Below are positions 25,180 through 35,408 of a stretch of DNA of 64,000 nucleotides, one piece after another. The stretch's first letter is position 1; every line of letters starts with the position of its first letter. Made by a program: the position numbers and the translations under genes. The notes under the pieces are model-generated. The model was not told the origin of the DNA. It saw only the letters and a list, made by a program, of their open reading frames with translations, and did no database searches. The stretch comes from Pseudonocardia humida. Lineage in GTDB: Bacteria; Actinomycetota; Actinomycetes; Mycobacteriales; Pseudonocardiaceae. The stretch is from assembly GCF_023898865.1 (NCBI RefSeq), contig NZ_JAGSOV010000041.1, positions 106,637 to 170,636 on the forward strand, read 5' to 3'.

Positions 25180-26037
25180 ATGTCCGACCACTACTGGAAC
25201 CGCCGACGCCGTCGGCGAACCCGCACCACCCGCAACGGCGGTCCTCGTGACCTGCGGGGACTGTCGATCTATGACCCGATCGAGTTCGGGATCGACGAGA
25301 ACGGCGAACCGGTCGAGGTCACCCTCGCCTACCGCAACCTGCTCATCGGCGGCGAACCCGGCTCCGGCAAGTCCAGCCTGCTCAACACCATCATCGCCCA
25401 CGCCGCACTCGCCTGCGATGCGACGTTGTGGCTGTTCGACGGCAAGCTCGTCGAACTCGGCCTCTGGCGCTCGATCGCCGACATCTTCGTCGGCAACGAC
25501 ATGACCGACGCGCTGAACCGCCTCCGGCAACTGCAGGCGGAGATGGAACTGCGCTACCGGCTCCTGGAAGCCGTCCAACGCCGCAAGATCATGCCGACCG
25601 ACGCCCTCGACGTGATCGTGTGCGTCATCGACGAACTGGCCTACTACACCGCCACCACCGGCACCAAAGAGGAACAGGAGATGTTCCGGGCCCTGGTGCG
25701 TGACCTCGTCGCCCGAGGCCGGGCCGCCGGGATCATCGTCGTCGCCGCGACCCAGCGTCCCTCGGCCGACATCATCCCCACGTCGTTGCGGGATCTGTTC
25801 GGCTACCGCGTGGCGTTCCGCTGCACCACCGACTCCTCCAGCGACATCATCCTGTCGGTCGGCTGGGCCTCGGAGGGCTACTCCGCCAAGACCATCGACC
25901 CACAAGCACTCGGCGTCGGCTGGCTGCTGGCCGAAGGCGGCATCCCGCGCCGCTTCAAGGCCGCCTACCTCACCGACGGCCTGATCCGCGCCGTCATCGC
26001 CGCCGCCCTTCACCTGCGACGCGGCCCCGCCGCATAG
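25180..26037 (+). CDS. FtsK/SpoIIIE-domain DNA translocase (TraB/TraSA-type)
   Basis: 285 aa. Walker A GGEPGSGKSS at residues 57-66, Walker B VIVCVIDE at 145-152, then VVAATQRPSADIIPTSLRD, the FtsK sensor-like segment. No membrane domain; it is a soluble ATPase core that presumably docks on the preceding membrane protein. AICE FtsK proteins form hexameric pores that move double-stranded DNA between mycelial cells. Confidence 0.9.
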   Translation: MSDHYWNRRRRRRTRTTRNGGPRDLRGLSIYDPIEFGIDENGEPVEVTLAYRNLLIGGEPGSGKSSLLNTIIAHAALACDATLWLFDGKLVELGLWRSIADIFVGNDMTDALNRLRQLQAEMELRYRLLEAVQRRKIMPTDALDVIVCVIDELAYYTATTGTKEEQEMFRALVRDLVARGRAAGIIVVAATQRPSADIIPTSLRDLFGYRVAFRCTTDSSSDIILSVGWASEGYSAKTIDPQALGVGWLLAEGGIPRRFKAAYLTDGLIRAVIAAALHLRRGPAA

Positions 26038-26144
26038 CGGCTTCCACCAGCCCATCACCGCGCGGCCACATCACCGCATCCCGAGGGACAGCCATGCCCG
26101 ACACCGCTGCACGTCCGCACGTCCACTCGACGAAGGGAACCGCC

Positions 26145-26402
26145 ATGAACACCCACATCGCTCGCCCGATCCTCATCGGCGCCGCCGCGCTCGTGGTCCT
26201 CGTGACCGCCGGGTGGGCCGCGAACACCTGGCCCGAGGTCAAGCACATCGCCACCGGAATCGCCATCGCCGTCCTGGCCGGGATGTGCAGCATCGGCGGC
26301 ATCACCGCCGTCCTGCTCGCCCTACTCGGCAACCAGGCCTCAGAGCCCCCAGAACAGCCCCAGGCCACCGCCCACGCCTCGGACACCCGGGGCGCTCGGT
26401 GA
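26145..26402 (+). CDS. Small two-helix membrane protein (Spd-like)
   Basis: 85 aa from ATG 26145 (aaggga site). Two membrane helices (PILIGAAALVVLVTAGWAA; IAIAVLAGMCSIGGITAVLL). Small membrane proteins after the tra ATPase are usually intramycelial spread (Spd) proteins; assignment by context. Overlaps the next gene by GTGA. Confidence 0.65.
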   Translation: MNTHIARPILIGAAALVVLVTAGWAANTWPEVKHIATGIAIAVLAGMCSIGGITAVLLALLGNQASEPPEQPQATAHASDTRGAR

Positions 26403-26731
26403 CCGCGCCGATCGTCAACCTGCTGTTGACACCCGACCGACGCAACGACTCCCGTCCGGGTCGACGCACCCACCGACGGCGCACGGTCGAGAACGACGAC
26501 TACAGCGCCTTCACCCGCCGCATCATCACCGCCCACGGCCGTCGCATCGCTCGCGGCGACATCGAGGGCCTGGCCGACCTCGCCGCCCTGGCCGACGACA
26601 TCGACACCGCCATCCGGCACGCCGTCACCGGCCTCCGGGCCGCCGGCTACTCCTGGACCGACATCGGCACCCGACTGGGCATGACCCGACAAGCCGCCCA
26701 GCAACGCTGGGGGCGCCACGATGACCACTGA
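26399..26731 (+). CDS. Small HTH-containing AICE protein
   Basis: 110 aa from GTG 26399. Basic N-terminus, then a helical domain ending in a helix-turn-helix-like AGYSWTDIGTRLGMTRQAAQ followed by QRWGR, typical of sigma-like/HTH proteins in AICEs. Overlaps the next gene by 11 bp. May regulate or bind element DNA. Confidence 0.62.
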   Translation: MTAPIVNLLLTPDRRNDSRPGRRTHRRRTVENDDYSAFTRRIITAHGRRIARGDIEGLADLAALADDIDTAIRHAVTGLRAAGYSWTDIGTRLGMTRQAAQQRWGRHDDH

Positions 26732-27023
26732 ACCACCTACCAGCAACCTGCACCACCTCCGCAGGAACCAGCACGCTTATGACGATCTGTCGATCTGCGT
26801 GGTCTGCCAGCACCTACTGGCCAACGGCGAATACAACGACGGCACCACTGCCGCCGAAACCGCCGCTACCGGAATGCTGAAGCTGTGGGGCAACAACGCC
26901 CTACTTCTCATCCCCGACGGCACAGATCTCGGCTACCGCACCACCACGTGTGAGAGCTGCGGTAACACCGACCACGGGGACCGCTACCGCGCCGCCCTCT
27001 TCACCCCAAGGCGGAAGTCATGA
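26721..27023 (+). CDS. Hypothetical zinc-binding AICE protein
   Basis: 100 aa with two CxxC pairs (CVVCQ at ~30, CESCGN near residue 81), so a treble-clef-like zinc knuckle is likely. No further homology recognised. Overlaps the next gene (ATGA). Confidence 0.55.
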   Translation: MTTEPPTSNLHHLRRNQHAYDDLSICVVCQHLLANGEYNDGTTAAETAATGMLKLWGNNALLLIPDGTDLGYRTTTCESCGNTDHGDRYRAALFTPRRKS

Positions 27024-27397
27024 GCATCCGGAAGCTGACCTGCTACATCGTCGTCTGCGACGGCTGCGGCATCGCCTTCGACGAACTGGTCGGCGACTAC
27101 ACCGTGCACTTCGACAGCCCCGAGGCCGGTGAAGCCTACGTCACCGAGGAAAGCACCTGGCTGATCACCGTGAACGGCCAACACATGTGCGAGTGCTGCT
27201 GGGCGAAATACGCCTGCACCGAAGCCGGACACATCTACACCGCATGGCAGCCCTGTGGCTGCAAAGGGGAAATCCCCGACCACCGCACCCACGGATGCGG
27301 ACTCTGGCGAGCCTGCCACCGACGCGGCTGCCTGTTCACCGAAGACGCAACCCTCGCATCCCTTCCGACTATCGACGAACCACGACGTTCCCGGTAG
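27020..27397 (+). CDS. Cysteine-rich zinc-binding AICE protein
   Basis: 125 aa with five Cys clusters: CDGCG, CECCWAKYAC, CGCKG, HGCGLWRACH and RRGCLF. Probably two or more zinc sites. Function unknown; the previous gene is also a zinc protein, suggesting a pair. Confidence 0.55.
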   Translation: MSIRKLTCYIVVCDGCGIAFDELVGDYTVHFDSPEAGEAYVTEESTWLITVNGQHMCECCWAKYACTEAGHIYTAWQPCGCKGEIPDHRTHGCGLWRACHRRGCLFTEDATLASLPTIDEPRRSR

Positions 27398-27499
27398 TTG
27401 ACGGCGACCCTCACTCCCGGCCACAGCCCACCCATTCCTGGGCGATTCCGGGGGTGCTGGGTGACCGCCAACCACCTGACCCGCAAGGAGAACCCCGCC

Positions 27500-27835
27500 A
27501 TGACTACCACCGTCGACACCGCCGCCCCGATCTCGGCCCGCGAGGTCCCGAACGCCCGGACCGAGCCGGTGTTCCTGACCGCCGAGACCTACACGCTCAC
27601 CGCCCGTCAGCTCGTCTATGCGCTGGCCGCTCACCTGGCCCGCTACGGCGACACCCTCACCGTGAAGGTCGTCGACCCGCTGTGCGCGGTGGACGCGGTG
27701 ATGCGCTTCGACGGAGCCGACCTCATGGGCTGGATCACCGGCCGTACCCCGATCGAGGTCGCCACCGTCCTGGCCCGCGCCGAGACCATCGCCCGCGACT
27801 ACTTCGGCACCGGCTTCCCGGTCATCCGCTGGTAG
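27500..27835 (+). CDS. Hypothetical AICE protein
   Basis: 111 aa from ATG 27500 (aaggaga site); upstream in-frame ATGs lack one. Segments LTARQLVYALAAHLARYGD and LMGWITGRTPIEVATVLARA suggest an alpha/beta fold. No known family. Lies 5 bp before rep. Confidence 0.58.
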   Translation: MTTTVDTAAPISAREVPNARTEPVFLTAETYTLTARQLVYALAAHLARYGDTLTVKVVDPLCAVDAVMRFDGADLMGWITGRTPIEVATVLARAETIARDYFGTGFPVIRW

Positions 27836-27840
27836 CGCCC

Positions 27841-29325
<1,485 letters not shown>

Positions 29326-29366
29326 CCACGTCCCGTAGACCCATCGATCACGGAGAACCAGAACCC

Positions 29367-29555
29367 ATGGAACGCGTACTACTGACCGCCGAGGAGGTCG
29401 CCGAAGCCCTCCACATCGGCCGCTGCACCGTCTACGACCTGCTCCGCACCGGACAACTCCGATCCTTCAAGATCGGCAAACTTCGTCGTATCCCCGTCGA
29501 CGCCGTCCACGACTACACCCGGCGCATGCTCGACGAGGAAGACGACATCGCATGA
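29367..29555 (+). CDS. xis: Excisionase (Xis), MerR/AlpA-type HTH
   Basis: 62 aa: LTAEEVAEALHIGRCTVYDL, then RSFKIGKLRRIPVDAV, the HTH-17 excisionase fold. It lies between rep and int and overlaps int by ATGA. Directs integrase toward excision by bending att DNA. Confidence 0.9.
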   Translation: MERVLLTAEEVAEALHIGRCTVYDLLRTGQLRSFKIGKLRRIPVDAVHDYTRRMLDEEDDIA

Positions 29556-30679
29556 GCCGCAACACGACCGGCGAGGGAAGCGTCTATCAGCGCAAGGACG
29601 GTCGTTGGGTGGCCGCTGCCTACGTCCCCGTGATCGGTGGAGCCGTTCGCCGACAGGCGGTGTACGCCAAGTCCCGAGCTGAGGCCAGCAAGAGGCTCCG
29701 GGAGCTGCTCGACCGCGCCGAGAAGAACACCCCGGTCGCCCCGGCCGGTCTCAGCGTCGCCGCCTACCTCGACGAGTGGCTGATCCATGTCAAGCCCCAT
29801 GTCCGCGCCACGACGTGGCGCGCGTACGAAGGTAAGAGCCGGCTCTACCTCTCGCCCCGCATCGGCCGGAAGAGGCTGGTCCGGCTCAGCGTCCGTGACG
29901 TGCGCATGATGGTCGACGCCATGCGGGACGAGGGCATCGGCGCCCGCACCATCCAGCTCGTGCACGCCACACTCCGCGCCGCCCTGGAACACGCGGTCCG
30001 GGAGGAGCTGGTTGCCCGCAACGTGGCCAAGCTCGTTCGGGTCGAGCGCCCCAAGGCGGCGGTGAAGGAGCCGCTGACGGTGGCCGAAGCGCGCTTCCTG
30101 CTCGACGCGACCGTCGACGATCCACGTCATGCGCTCTGGGTGCTGCTGGTGATGCTCGGCGTCCGACGAAGCGAGGCATGCGGGCTGCGCTGGGAACACG
30201 TCGACTTCGCTCAAAGCACTTTGCGGATCATGCAGAGCGTCCAACGAGTGGACGGGAAGCTCCGAGAGCTGCCCACCAAGACCCGGCGATCCACGAGGAC
30301 CGTCCCGCTACCGGCTCGCGCCATCTACGCCTTGGCCGAGCACCATCGACAGCTCCAAGAACGTCATGGCGATGGGCCAGGGCACCCGTGGCGACCCGTC
30401 GGCTATGTCTTCGGCTACCGGCACGGCACCGCTCTCGAACCGCGCAACCTCACCCGCATGTGGGCCGAGTTGTGCGAGCAACACGGCATCCGCAAGGTCC
30501 AGCTGCACGGCCTGCGGCACACCTGCGTCAGCCTGCTCCTGGCCCTCGGCGTGCATCCGCGGATCGTGATGGAGATCGTCGGCCACAGCGCCATCGAGAT
30601 GACGATGAACGTCTACGGACATGTGAACCTCGACGCACAGCGCGCGGCTCTGGACCACCTCGATGATCAACTGGCCTGA
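29552..30679 (+). CDS. int: Tyrosine-recombinase integrase of the AICE
   Basis: 375 aa. SAM-like N-terminal DNA-binding domain (LSVAAYLDEWLIHVKPHVRA) and catalytic domain with Arg (GVRRSEACGLRW, ~203-214), H-x-x-R (LHGLRHTC, ~residue 317) and the C-terminal nucleophile Tyr in MTMNVYGHV (~354). Ends 64 bp from attR, as usual for elements in tRNA genes. Catalyses attP x attB recombination in tRNA-Lys. Confidence 0.95.
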   Translation: MSRNTTGEGSVYQRKDGRWVAAAYVPVIGGAVRRQAVYAKSRAEASKRLRELLDRAEKNTPVAPAGLSVAAYLDEWLIHVKPHVRATTWRAYEGKSRLYLSPRIGRKRLVRLSVRDVRMMVDAMRDEGIGARTIQLVHATLRAALEHAVREELVARNVAKLVRVERPKAAVKEPLTVAEARFLLDATVDDPRHALWVLLVMLGVRRSEACGLRWEHVDFAQSTLRIMQSVQRVDGKLRELPTKTRRSTRTVPLPARAIYALAEHHRQLQERHGDGPGHPWRPVGYVFGYRHGTALEPRNLTRMWAELCEQHGIRKVQLHGLRHTCVSLLLALGVHPRIVMEIVGHSAIEMTMNVYGHVNLDAQRAALDHLDDQLA

Positions 30680-30743
30680 CAGCTCGTTGCTGTCACAGAA
30701 AGCTGTCAGGGGCCCGATCCGAAGACCGAGCCCCTGTCTGACC

Positions 30744-30819
<76 letters not shown>

Positions 30820-30904
30820 CTGCTGCGGCGCCCCGTCGCTCGGCGCCGTCTGGAACGGTACACGTCCCGTCCGGAGCCGGTGCGGCTGGGGTGCCGCCGC
30901 ATGG

Positions 30905-30977
30905 GGTGAGTGACGGGACTTGAACCCGCGACTTCCTGGACCACAACCAGGTGCTCTACCAGCTGAGCTACACCCAC
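30905..30977 (-). tRNA. tRNA-His (anticodon GTG)
   Basis: Acceptor GTGGGTG/CACTCAC, anticodon loop TTGTGGT (GTG), T-loop TTCAAGT, and discriminator C73 that is specific for histidine. A G precedes position 1. CCA not encoded. Confidence 0.96.
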
Positions 30978-31049
30978 CATGCGTCCACCGGCCGGAGCCG
31001 GTGACTCGACCATGCTACCGGCCCGCTCGCGGGCCGGTGCACCGGGTTG

Positions 31050-31652
31050 TCAGCGGCCCTCGGCGAGGGCGGCCGCGGCGGCCTGGGCCTGCTCGGTGGT
31101 GGGGCCGGGCGGCGGGGCGAACAGGGTGTGGCGGTAGTAGTCGAGCTCGCGGATCGACTCGACGACGTCGGCCAGGGCGCGGTGGGCCAGGCCCTTCTCC
31201 GGCTTGGCGTAGAACACCCGCGGGTACCAGCGCCTGCACAGCTCCTTGATCGAGCTGACGTCGACCATGCGGTAGTGCAGGTGGGCGTCGAGGGCGGGCA
31301 TGTCGCGGCTGAGGAAGCCGCGGTCGGTGGCGATGGAGTTGCCGGCCAGGGGGGCGGTGCGGGGGTCGGGGACGTACTGGCGGACGTAGTCCAGGGCCAG
31401 CTGCTCGGCCTGGGCGACGGTCACGGTGGAGGCGCGGACGGCGTCGGTCAGACCGGACTTCGCGTGCATCTCGCGCACGATGTCGGGCATCCCGGCGAGC
31501 TTCTCCTCGTCGGCGTGGATCACGACGTCCACGCCGTCGCCGAGGATCTTCAGGTCGCCGTCGGTCACCAGCACGGCGATCTCGATGAGGGCGTCGCGGC
31601 CCAGGTCGAGGCCGGTCATCTCGCAGTCGATCCATACCAGACGGTCGTTCAC
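31050..31652 (-). CDS. orn: Oligoribonuclease
   Basis: 200 aa DEDDh 3'-5' exonuclease that degrades 2-5-nt RNAs and pGpG. Exo I motif VWIDCEMTGLD (residues 6-16), Exo II around LAGNSIATDRGFL, Exo III with HRALADVVESIREL. The family is about 180-200 aa, so full length. Confidence 0.96.
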   Translation of the reverse strand: MNDRLVWIDCEMTGLDLGRDALIEIAVLVTDGDLKILGDGVDVVIHADEEKLAGMPDIVREMHAKSGLTDAVRASTVTVAQAEQLALDYVRQYVPDPRTAPLAGNSIATDRGFLSRDMPALDAHLHYRMVDVSSIKELCRRWYPRVFYAKPEKGLAHRALADVVESIRELDYYRHTLFAPPPGPTTEQAQAAAAALAEGR

Positions 31653-31721
31653 CCCGTCACACTAAGCGTTGCCGCGAGTCGTGGGCAGGACAACACGGGT
31701 GCGGAGGTCCACAATGCGCGC

Positions 31722-33266
31722 GTGCCCGACTCCGCCGCGCCCGATACCCCCGCCCGGACCATCGCCCTCGGCTACTCGACGGAAGGTGCGGCGCTCGAGC
31801 TGGGCAGCGTCTGCATCGACGGGGTCGCCGACCCCGAGGCGCGGGTGCGCATCCCGTTCGCCACGCTCAACCGGCACGGCCTGGTGGCCGGGGCCACCGG
31901 CACCGGGAAGACCAAGACCCTGCAGGGCATCGCCGAGCAGCTCTCGGCGGCCGGGGTGCCGGTGCTGCTCGCCGACGTCAAGGGCGACCTGTCGGGGATG
32001 GCCCGGGCCGGGACGAGCAACGCGAAGATCGAGTCGCGGGCCCGGGACACCGGGGACGACTGGGCACCCACCGCGTACCCGGTGGAGTTCCTGTCGCTGG
32101 GCGGGTCGAGCTCCGCGGTGCCGATCCGGGCGACGATCACCCAGTTCGGGCCGATCCTGCTGAGCAAGGTCCTCGACCTCAACGACACCCAGGAGTCGAC
32201 CCTCGGGCTGATCTTCCACTGGGCCGACCAGCGCCGGCTGCCGCTGCTGGACACCAAGGACCTGCGCGCCGTCATCACCCACCTGACCAGCGACGAGGGC
32301 AAGGCCGACCTGAAGGGGATCGGTGGGGTCTCCTCGGCGACGGCGGGGGTGATCCTGCGCGCGCTGGTCAACCTGGAGGCCCAGGGCGGCGAGGACTTCT
32401 TCGGCGAGCCCGAGTTCGCCCCGGCCGACCTCGTGCGCACGGTCGACGGCAAGGGCGTGGTGACGCTGCTGGAGCTGGCCGACCAGGCCGCGAACCCGCG
32501 GTTGTTCTCCACGTTCCTGATGTGGCTGCTGGCCGAGCTGTTCGAGGAGCTGCCCGAGGCCGGCGATCTGGACAAGCCCAAGCTGGTGTTCTTCTTCGAC
32601 GAGGCGCACCTGCTGTTCTCCGACGCGTCCAAGGCGTTCCTGCAGCGCATCGAGCAGACCGTGAAGCTGATCCGGTCCAAGGGCGTCGGGGTGTTCTTCT
32701 GCACGCAGCTGCCCACCGACGTGCCGAACGCGGTGCTGTCCCAGCTGGGCGCCCGCGTGCAGCACGCGCTGCGGGCGTTCACCCCGGAGGACCAGTCCGC
32801 GCTGACCAAGACGGTGCGGACGTACCCGAAGACCGAGCACTACGACCTCGAGGAGGCGCTCACCTCCCTCGGAACCGGTGAGGCGATCGTCACGGTCCTC
32901 TCCGAGCGCGGCGCGCCGACGCCGGTGGCGTGGGCCCGGATGCGGGCGCCGCGCTCGCTGATGGCCGCCATCGGCGGCGACGAGGTGACGGCGGCGGCCA
33001 AGGCGTCGGCGCTCTACCCGAAGTACGGCCGGACGGTCGACCGGGAGTCGGCGTACGAGCTGCTCACCGCCCGCATCGCGCAGACCCCGCCGCCCGCCGC
33101 CCCGTGGGCCGAGGCCCCGCCGCCCGGGCGCGGGGAGAGGGAGGAGCCGGGGTTCCTGCAGACGGCGCTCGGCTCACCCGTGGTGAAGTCGTTCCTGCGG
33201 TCCGCGGCCGGCGCGCTGGGCCGGGAGATCACCCGGGGGATGTTCGGCACCCGACGCCGCCGGTAG
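31722..33266 (+). CDS. HerA/DUF853-type P-loop ATPase
   Basis: 514 aa from GTG 31722. Walker A AGATGTGKTKT (~residues 55-65), Walker B KLVFFFDEAHLLF (~286-298), FFCTQLPTDVPN. The DUF853 (helicase HerA-like C-terminal) family is widespread in bacteria; function unclear, probably a hexameric DNA or protein translocase. Its 3' end overlaps the convergent bPH gene by 93 bp. Confidence 0.85.
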   Translation: MPDSAAPDTPARTIALGYSTEGAALELGSVCIDGVADPEARVRIPFATLNRHGLVAGATGTGKTKTLQGIAEQLSAAGVPVLLADVKGDLSGMARAGTSNAKIESRARDTGDDWAPTAYPVEFLSLGGSSSAVPIRATITQFGPILLSKVLDLNDTQESTLGLIFHWADQRRLPLLDTKDLRAVITHLTSDEGKADLKGIGGVSSATAGVILRALVNLEAQGGEDFFGEPEFAPADLVRTVDGKGVVTLLELADQAANPRLFSTFLMWLLAELFEELPEAGDLDKPKLVFFFDEAHLLFSDASKAFLQRIEQTVKLIRSKGVGVFFCTQLPTDVPNAVLSQLGARVQHALRAFTPEDQSALTKTVRTYPKTEHYDLEEALTSLGTGEAIVTVLSERGAPTPVAWARMRAPRSLMAAIGGDEVTAAAKASALYPKYGRTVDRESAYELLTARIAQTPPPAAPWAEAPPPGRGEREEPGFLQTALGSPVVKSFLRSAAGALGREITRGMFGTRRRR

Positions 33267-34772
33267 CCGGAACGGGCCCAGCAGGTCGGGGACGGTGGCG
33301 TCGGCCAGGTCGACGGCGTCGAGGGCGCCGACGTCGGTGACGGCGTAGCCGCCGCGCCCGGCGGCCGTGACGGCCTCCAGCGAGACCAGCCCGGAGCGCC
33401 GCTGGAAGATCGTCTGCCGGAACGTCCAGCCGATCACGCCGCCGCGCTGCAGCGCCACCGTGCGGCGGACCAGCGAACCCGCCCTGGCGACCAGGAAGCC
33501 GCCGGTCAGCTGGTGGCCCAGGTTCCGGTAGCGGTCCCAGCCGACGAGCGCGGCCAGCGGCACGAGGGCCAGGACGACCGGGCCGAGCCAGTCGGTGCCC
33601 AGCAGTGCGCCGACGCCGAACGCCGCGGCGGCCAGCACCACCGCCGGACCGATCGCCCGGACCATGCGCCGGGTCAGCGCGGCCCGGGGGTGCCGCAGCA
33701 GGGGCGCCCGGGTGATCTCGGCCGGGTGCACGCGCAGCGCCGCCGAGGCCACGCGGTGCGCCTCCGCGCGCGGAGTGGGCGGCTGCAGGGCCCCGCCCTG
33801 GGAGTCGCCGGCGAGCCCGGTCGAGACCGCCCTGGCCTGCGCGCCGCGCCCGAGCCGCAGCAGCACCGGCTCGACCACCTCGGCGCCGCGCAGCCGCCGC
33901 TCCGACACCGACAGCGAACGCCGGGTCAGCAGCCCGCGGCGCACCCGCAGGGTGCCGTCGGGCTCGCGGGTGAGCCGGTAGGCGTACCAGCGCTCGGCGA
34001 ACAGCAGCAGCGCCCCCACCACCAGCAGCACGAGCAGCGCCAGCCCGACGACGACGACGGCGACGTAGAGCGGCGCCGCGGAGAGCTGCTCGGCGGTCTC
34101 GTCGACCGCCCGCAGGTCGCGCGGGTCGAGACCGAGGTCGTCGAGCACGTTGAAGGCCGTGGCCACGATGGCGCCCATGCCGGCCAGCGAGGAGAACGTC
34201 AGCGGCGCGTAGCGCAACCACGCCCACCGCAGCCGGGCCAGCTCCTGGCTCGGCGGCGCCTGCGCCACGGGCGCTGCGGGGTCGGCGGGGTCGGTGGCGA
34301 CGGGGGAGAGGTCGAGCAGTACTCGGCGCAGCCGCTCGGCCTCGGCCTTGCTCACCGCGTCCAGGCTCAGCCCGGCGCCGTTGCCCGGCGTGCCCGCCGT
34401 CGCCGCGCTGACCCGCACGACGCTCAGCCCGAACGCCCGGTGCAGCAGCTTGGCGGTGAGGTCGATGGTGCGGATGCGGTCGCGCGGGACCGACCGGCGC
34501 TGCCGGTTCAGCCACCCGCTGTGCAGCTCCACGCGCTCGGGGGTGATCCGGTAGCGGGTGGTGCGCCAGCGCAGCACGCCGGCGATCACGGCCGCGACCG
34601 CGGCCCCCGCCGCCATCCACACGCGGATCGGGTCGCCCTGGCCGGTCAGCAGCAGCACGGCGACCAGCGGCACGACCCGCACCAGCAGCGAGATCGGACC
34701 GACCACGAGCATCCGCCGGTCGAGCCGCCGCCACGGCGTCTCCACGGCGGCGGGGGCGGTGCCGGTGCTCAC
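33174..34772 (-). CDS. Bacterial-PH (bPH2) membrane protein, YdbT-like
   Basis: 532 aa. Two to three bPH2 units (RWRTTRYRITPERVELHSGW; LTRRSLSVSERRLRGAEVVE; FLVARAGSLVRRTVALQRGG) separated by paired membrane helices. GTG 34772 overlaps the stop of the upstream YdbS-like gene (GTGA), the usual YdbS-YdbT pair. Physiological role not established. The 3' end extends over the convergent HerA gene. Confidence 0.85.
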   Translation of the reverse strand: MSTGTAPAAVETPWRRLDRRMLVVGPISLLVRVVPLVAVLLLTGQGDPIRVWMAAGAAVAAVIAGVLRWRTTRYRITPERVELHSGWLNRQRRSVPRDRIRTIDLTAKLLHRAFGLSVVRVSAATAGTPGNGAGLSLDAVSKAEAERLRRVLLDLSPVATDPADPAAPVAQAPPSQELARLRWAWLRYAPLTFSSLAGMGAIVATAFNVLDDLGLDPRDLRAVDETAEQLSAAPLYVAVVVVGLALLVLLVVGALLLFAERWYAYRLTREPDGTLRVRRGLLTRRSLSVSERRLRGAEVVEPVLLRLGRGAQARAVSTGLAGDSQGGALQPPTPRAEAHRVASAALRVHPAEITRAPLLRHPRAALTRRMVRAIGPAVVLAAAAFGVGALLGTDWLGPVVLALVPLAALVGWDRYRNLGHQLTGGFLVARAGSLVRRTVALQRGGVIGWTFRQTIFQRRSGLVSLEAVTAAGRGGYAVTDVGALDAVDLADATVPDLLGPFRLPAASGAEHPPGDLPAQRAGRGPQERLHHG

Positions 34773-35311
34773 GTGGCGTCCCCGGGGGTGGCCTGGGTGG
34801 TCTCGGTCAGCGTCCGGGCCAGCTCGGTGGCGTCGTCGGCGGCCAGGCCGGAGATCTTCACCGGGCCGCGGGCGGACGCCGTGGTCACCGTGACCGTGGC
34901 CAGCCCGAGCAGTTGCTGCAGCGGCCCGTGCGCGGTGTCGACGGTCTGCACCCGCGAGATCGGCGCGATGCGCCACTCCCGCACCAGCCAGCCCGACAGG
35001 GTGTAGACGGCCTCGTCGGTGACCTCCCAGCGGTGGATGCGGAACAGCAGCCGCGGGACGAGCACCGCCCACGCGCCGACCAGCACCGCCGTCGCCGCGG
35101 CCGCCCCGATCAGCCAGCTCGCGGCCGGGAACCCGAACGCGATCATCGCGACGACCTGCGGGACGAGCAGCACGGCCAGCAGCAGCAGCGCGCGCAGCCG
35201 CCACCAGCGCACCGCGACCGGGCTGACCTGGTGGGCGGGCGGGCGCAGCGGCGGTGGCACTCCGGGGACCGCCGGACGGGTGGTGGGCACAGCGGTCGCA
35301 CCGGAGTCCAT
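34769..35311 (-). CDS. Bacterial-PH membrane protein, YdbS-like
   Basis: 180 aa: Pro-rich N-terminus, two membrane helices (RALLLLAVLLVPQVVAMIAF; ASWLIGAAAATAVLVGAWAV), and one bPH2 domain (RIHRWEVTDEAVYTLSGW, RIAPISRVQTVDTAHGP). Partner of the downstream YdbT-like protein. Confidence 0.85.
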   Translation of the reverse strand: MDSGATAVPTTRPAVPGVPPPLRPPAHQVSPVAVRWWRLRALLLLAVLLVPQVVAMIAFGFPAASWLIGAAAATAVLVGAWAVLVPRLLFRIHRWEVTDEAVYTLSGWLVREWRIAPISRVQTVDTAHGPLQQLLGLATVTVTTASARGPVKISGLAADDATELARTLTETTQATPGDAT

Positions 35312-35408
35312 GGGGACGAGTCTGCCCGCGCGCGGTACGGCGCGCTGCCGGCGGAGGCATCTGTTGGGCAACGGTGCCGGCGCGCCGACGGCCGGGGTCC
35401 GGGGCCGG

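Noticed and set aside
27187..27840. Longer Rep N-terminus starting at 27187
   Set aside because: This would overlap two better-supported genes in another frame; ATG 27841 fits Rep length and spacing.
31047..31721. N-terminal extension of the HerA-like ATPase over the orn gene
   Set aside because: That stretch is antisense to orn and looks like shadow translation; GTG 31722 starts the conserved domain.
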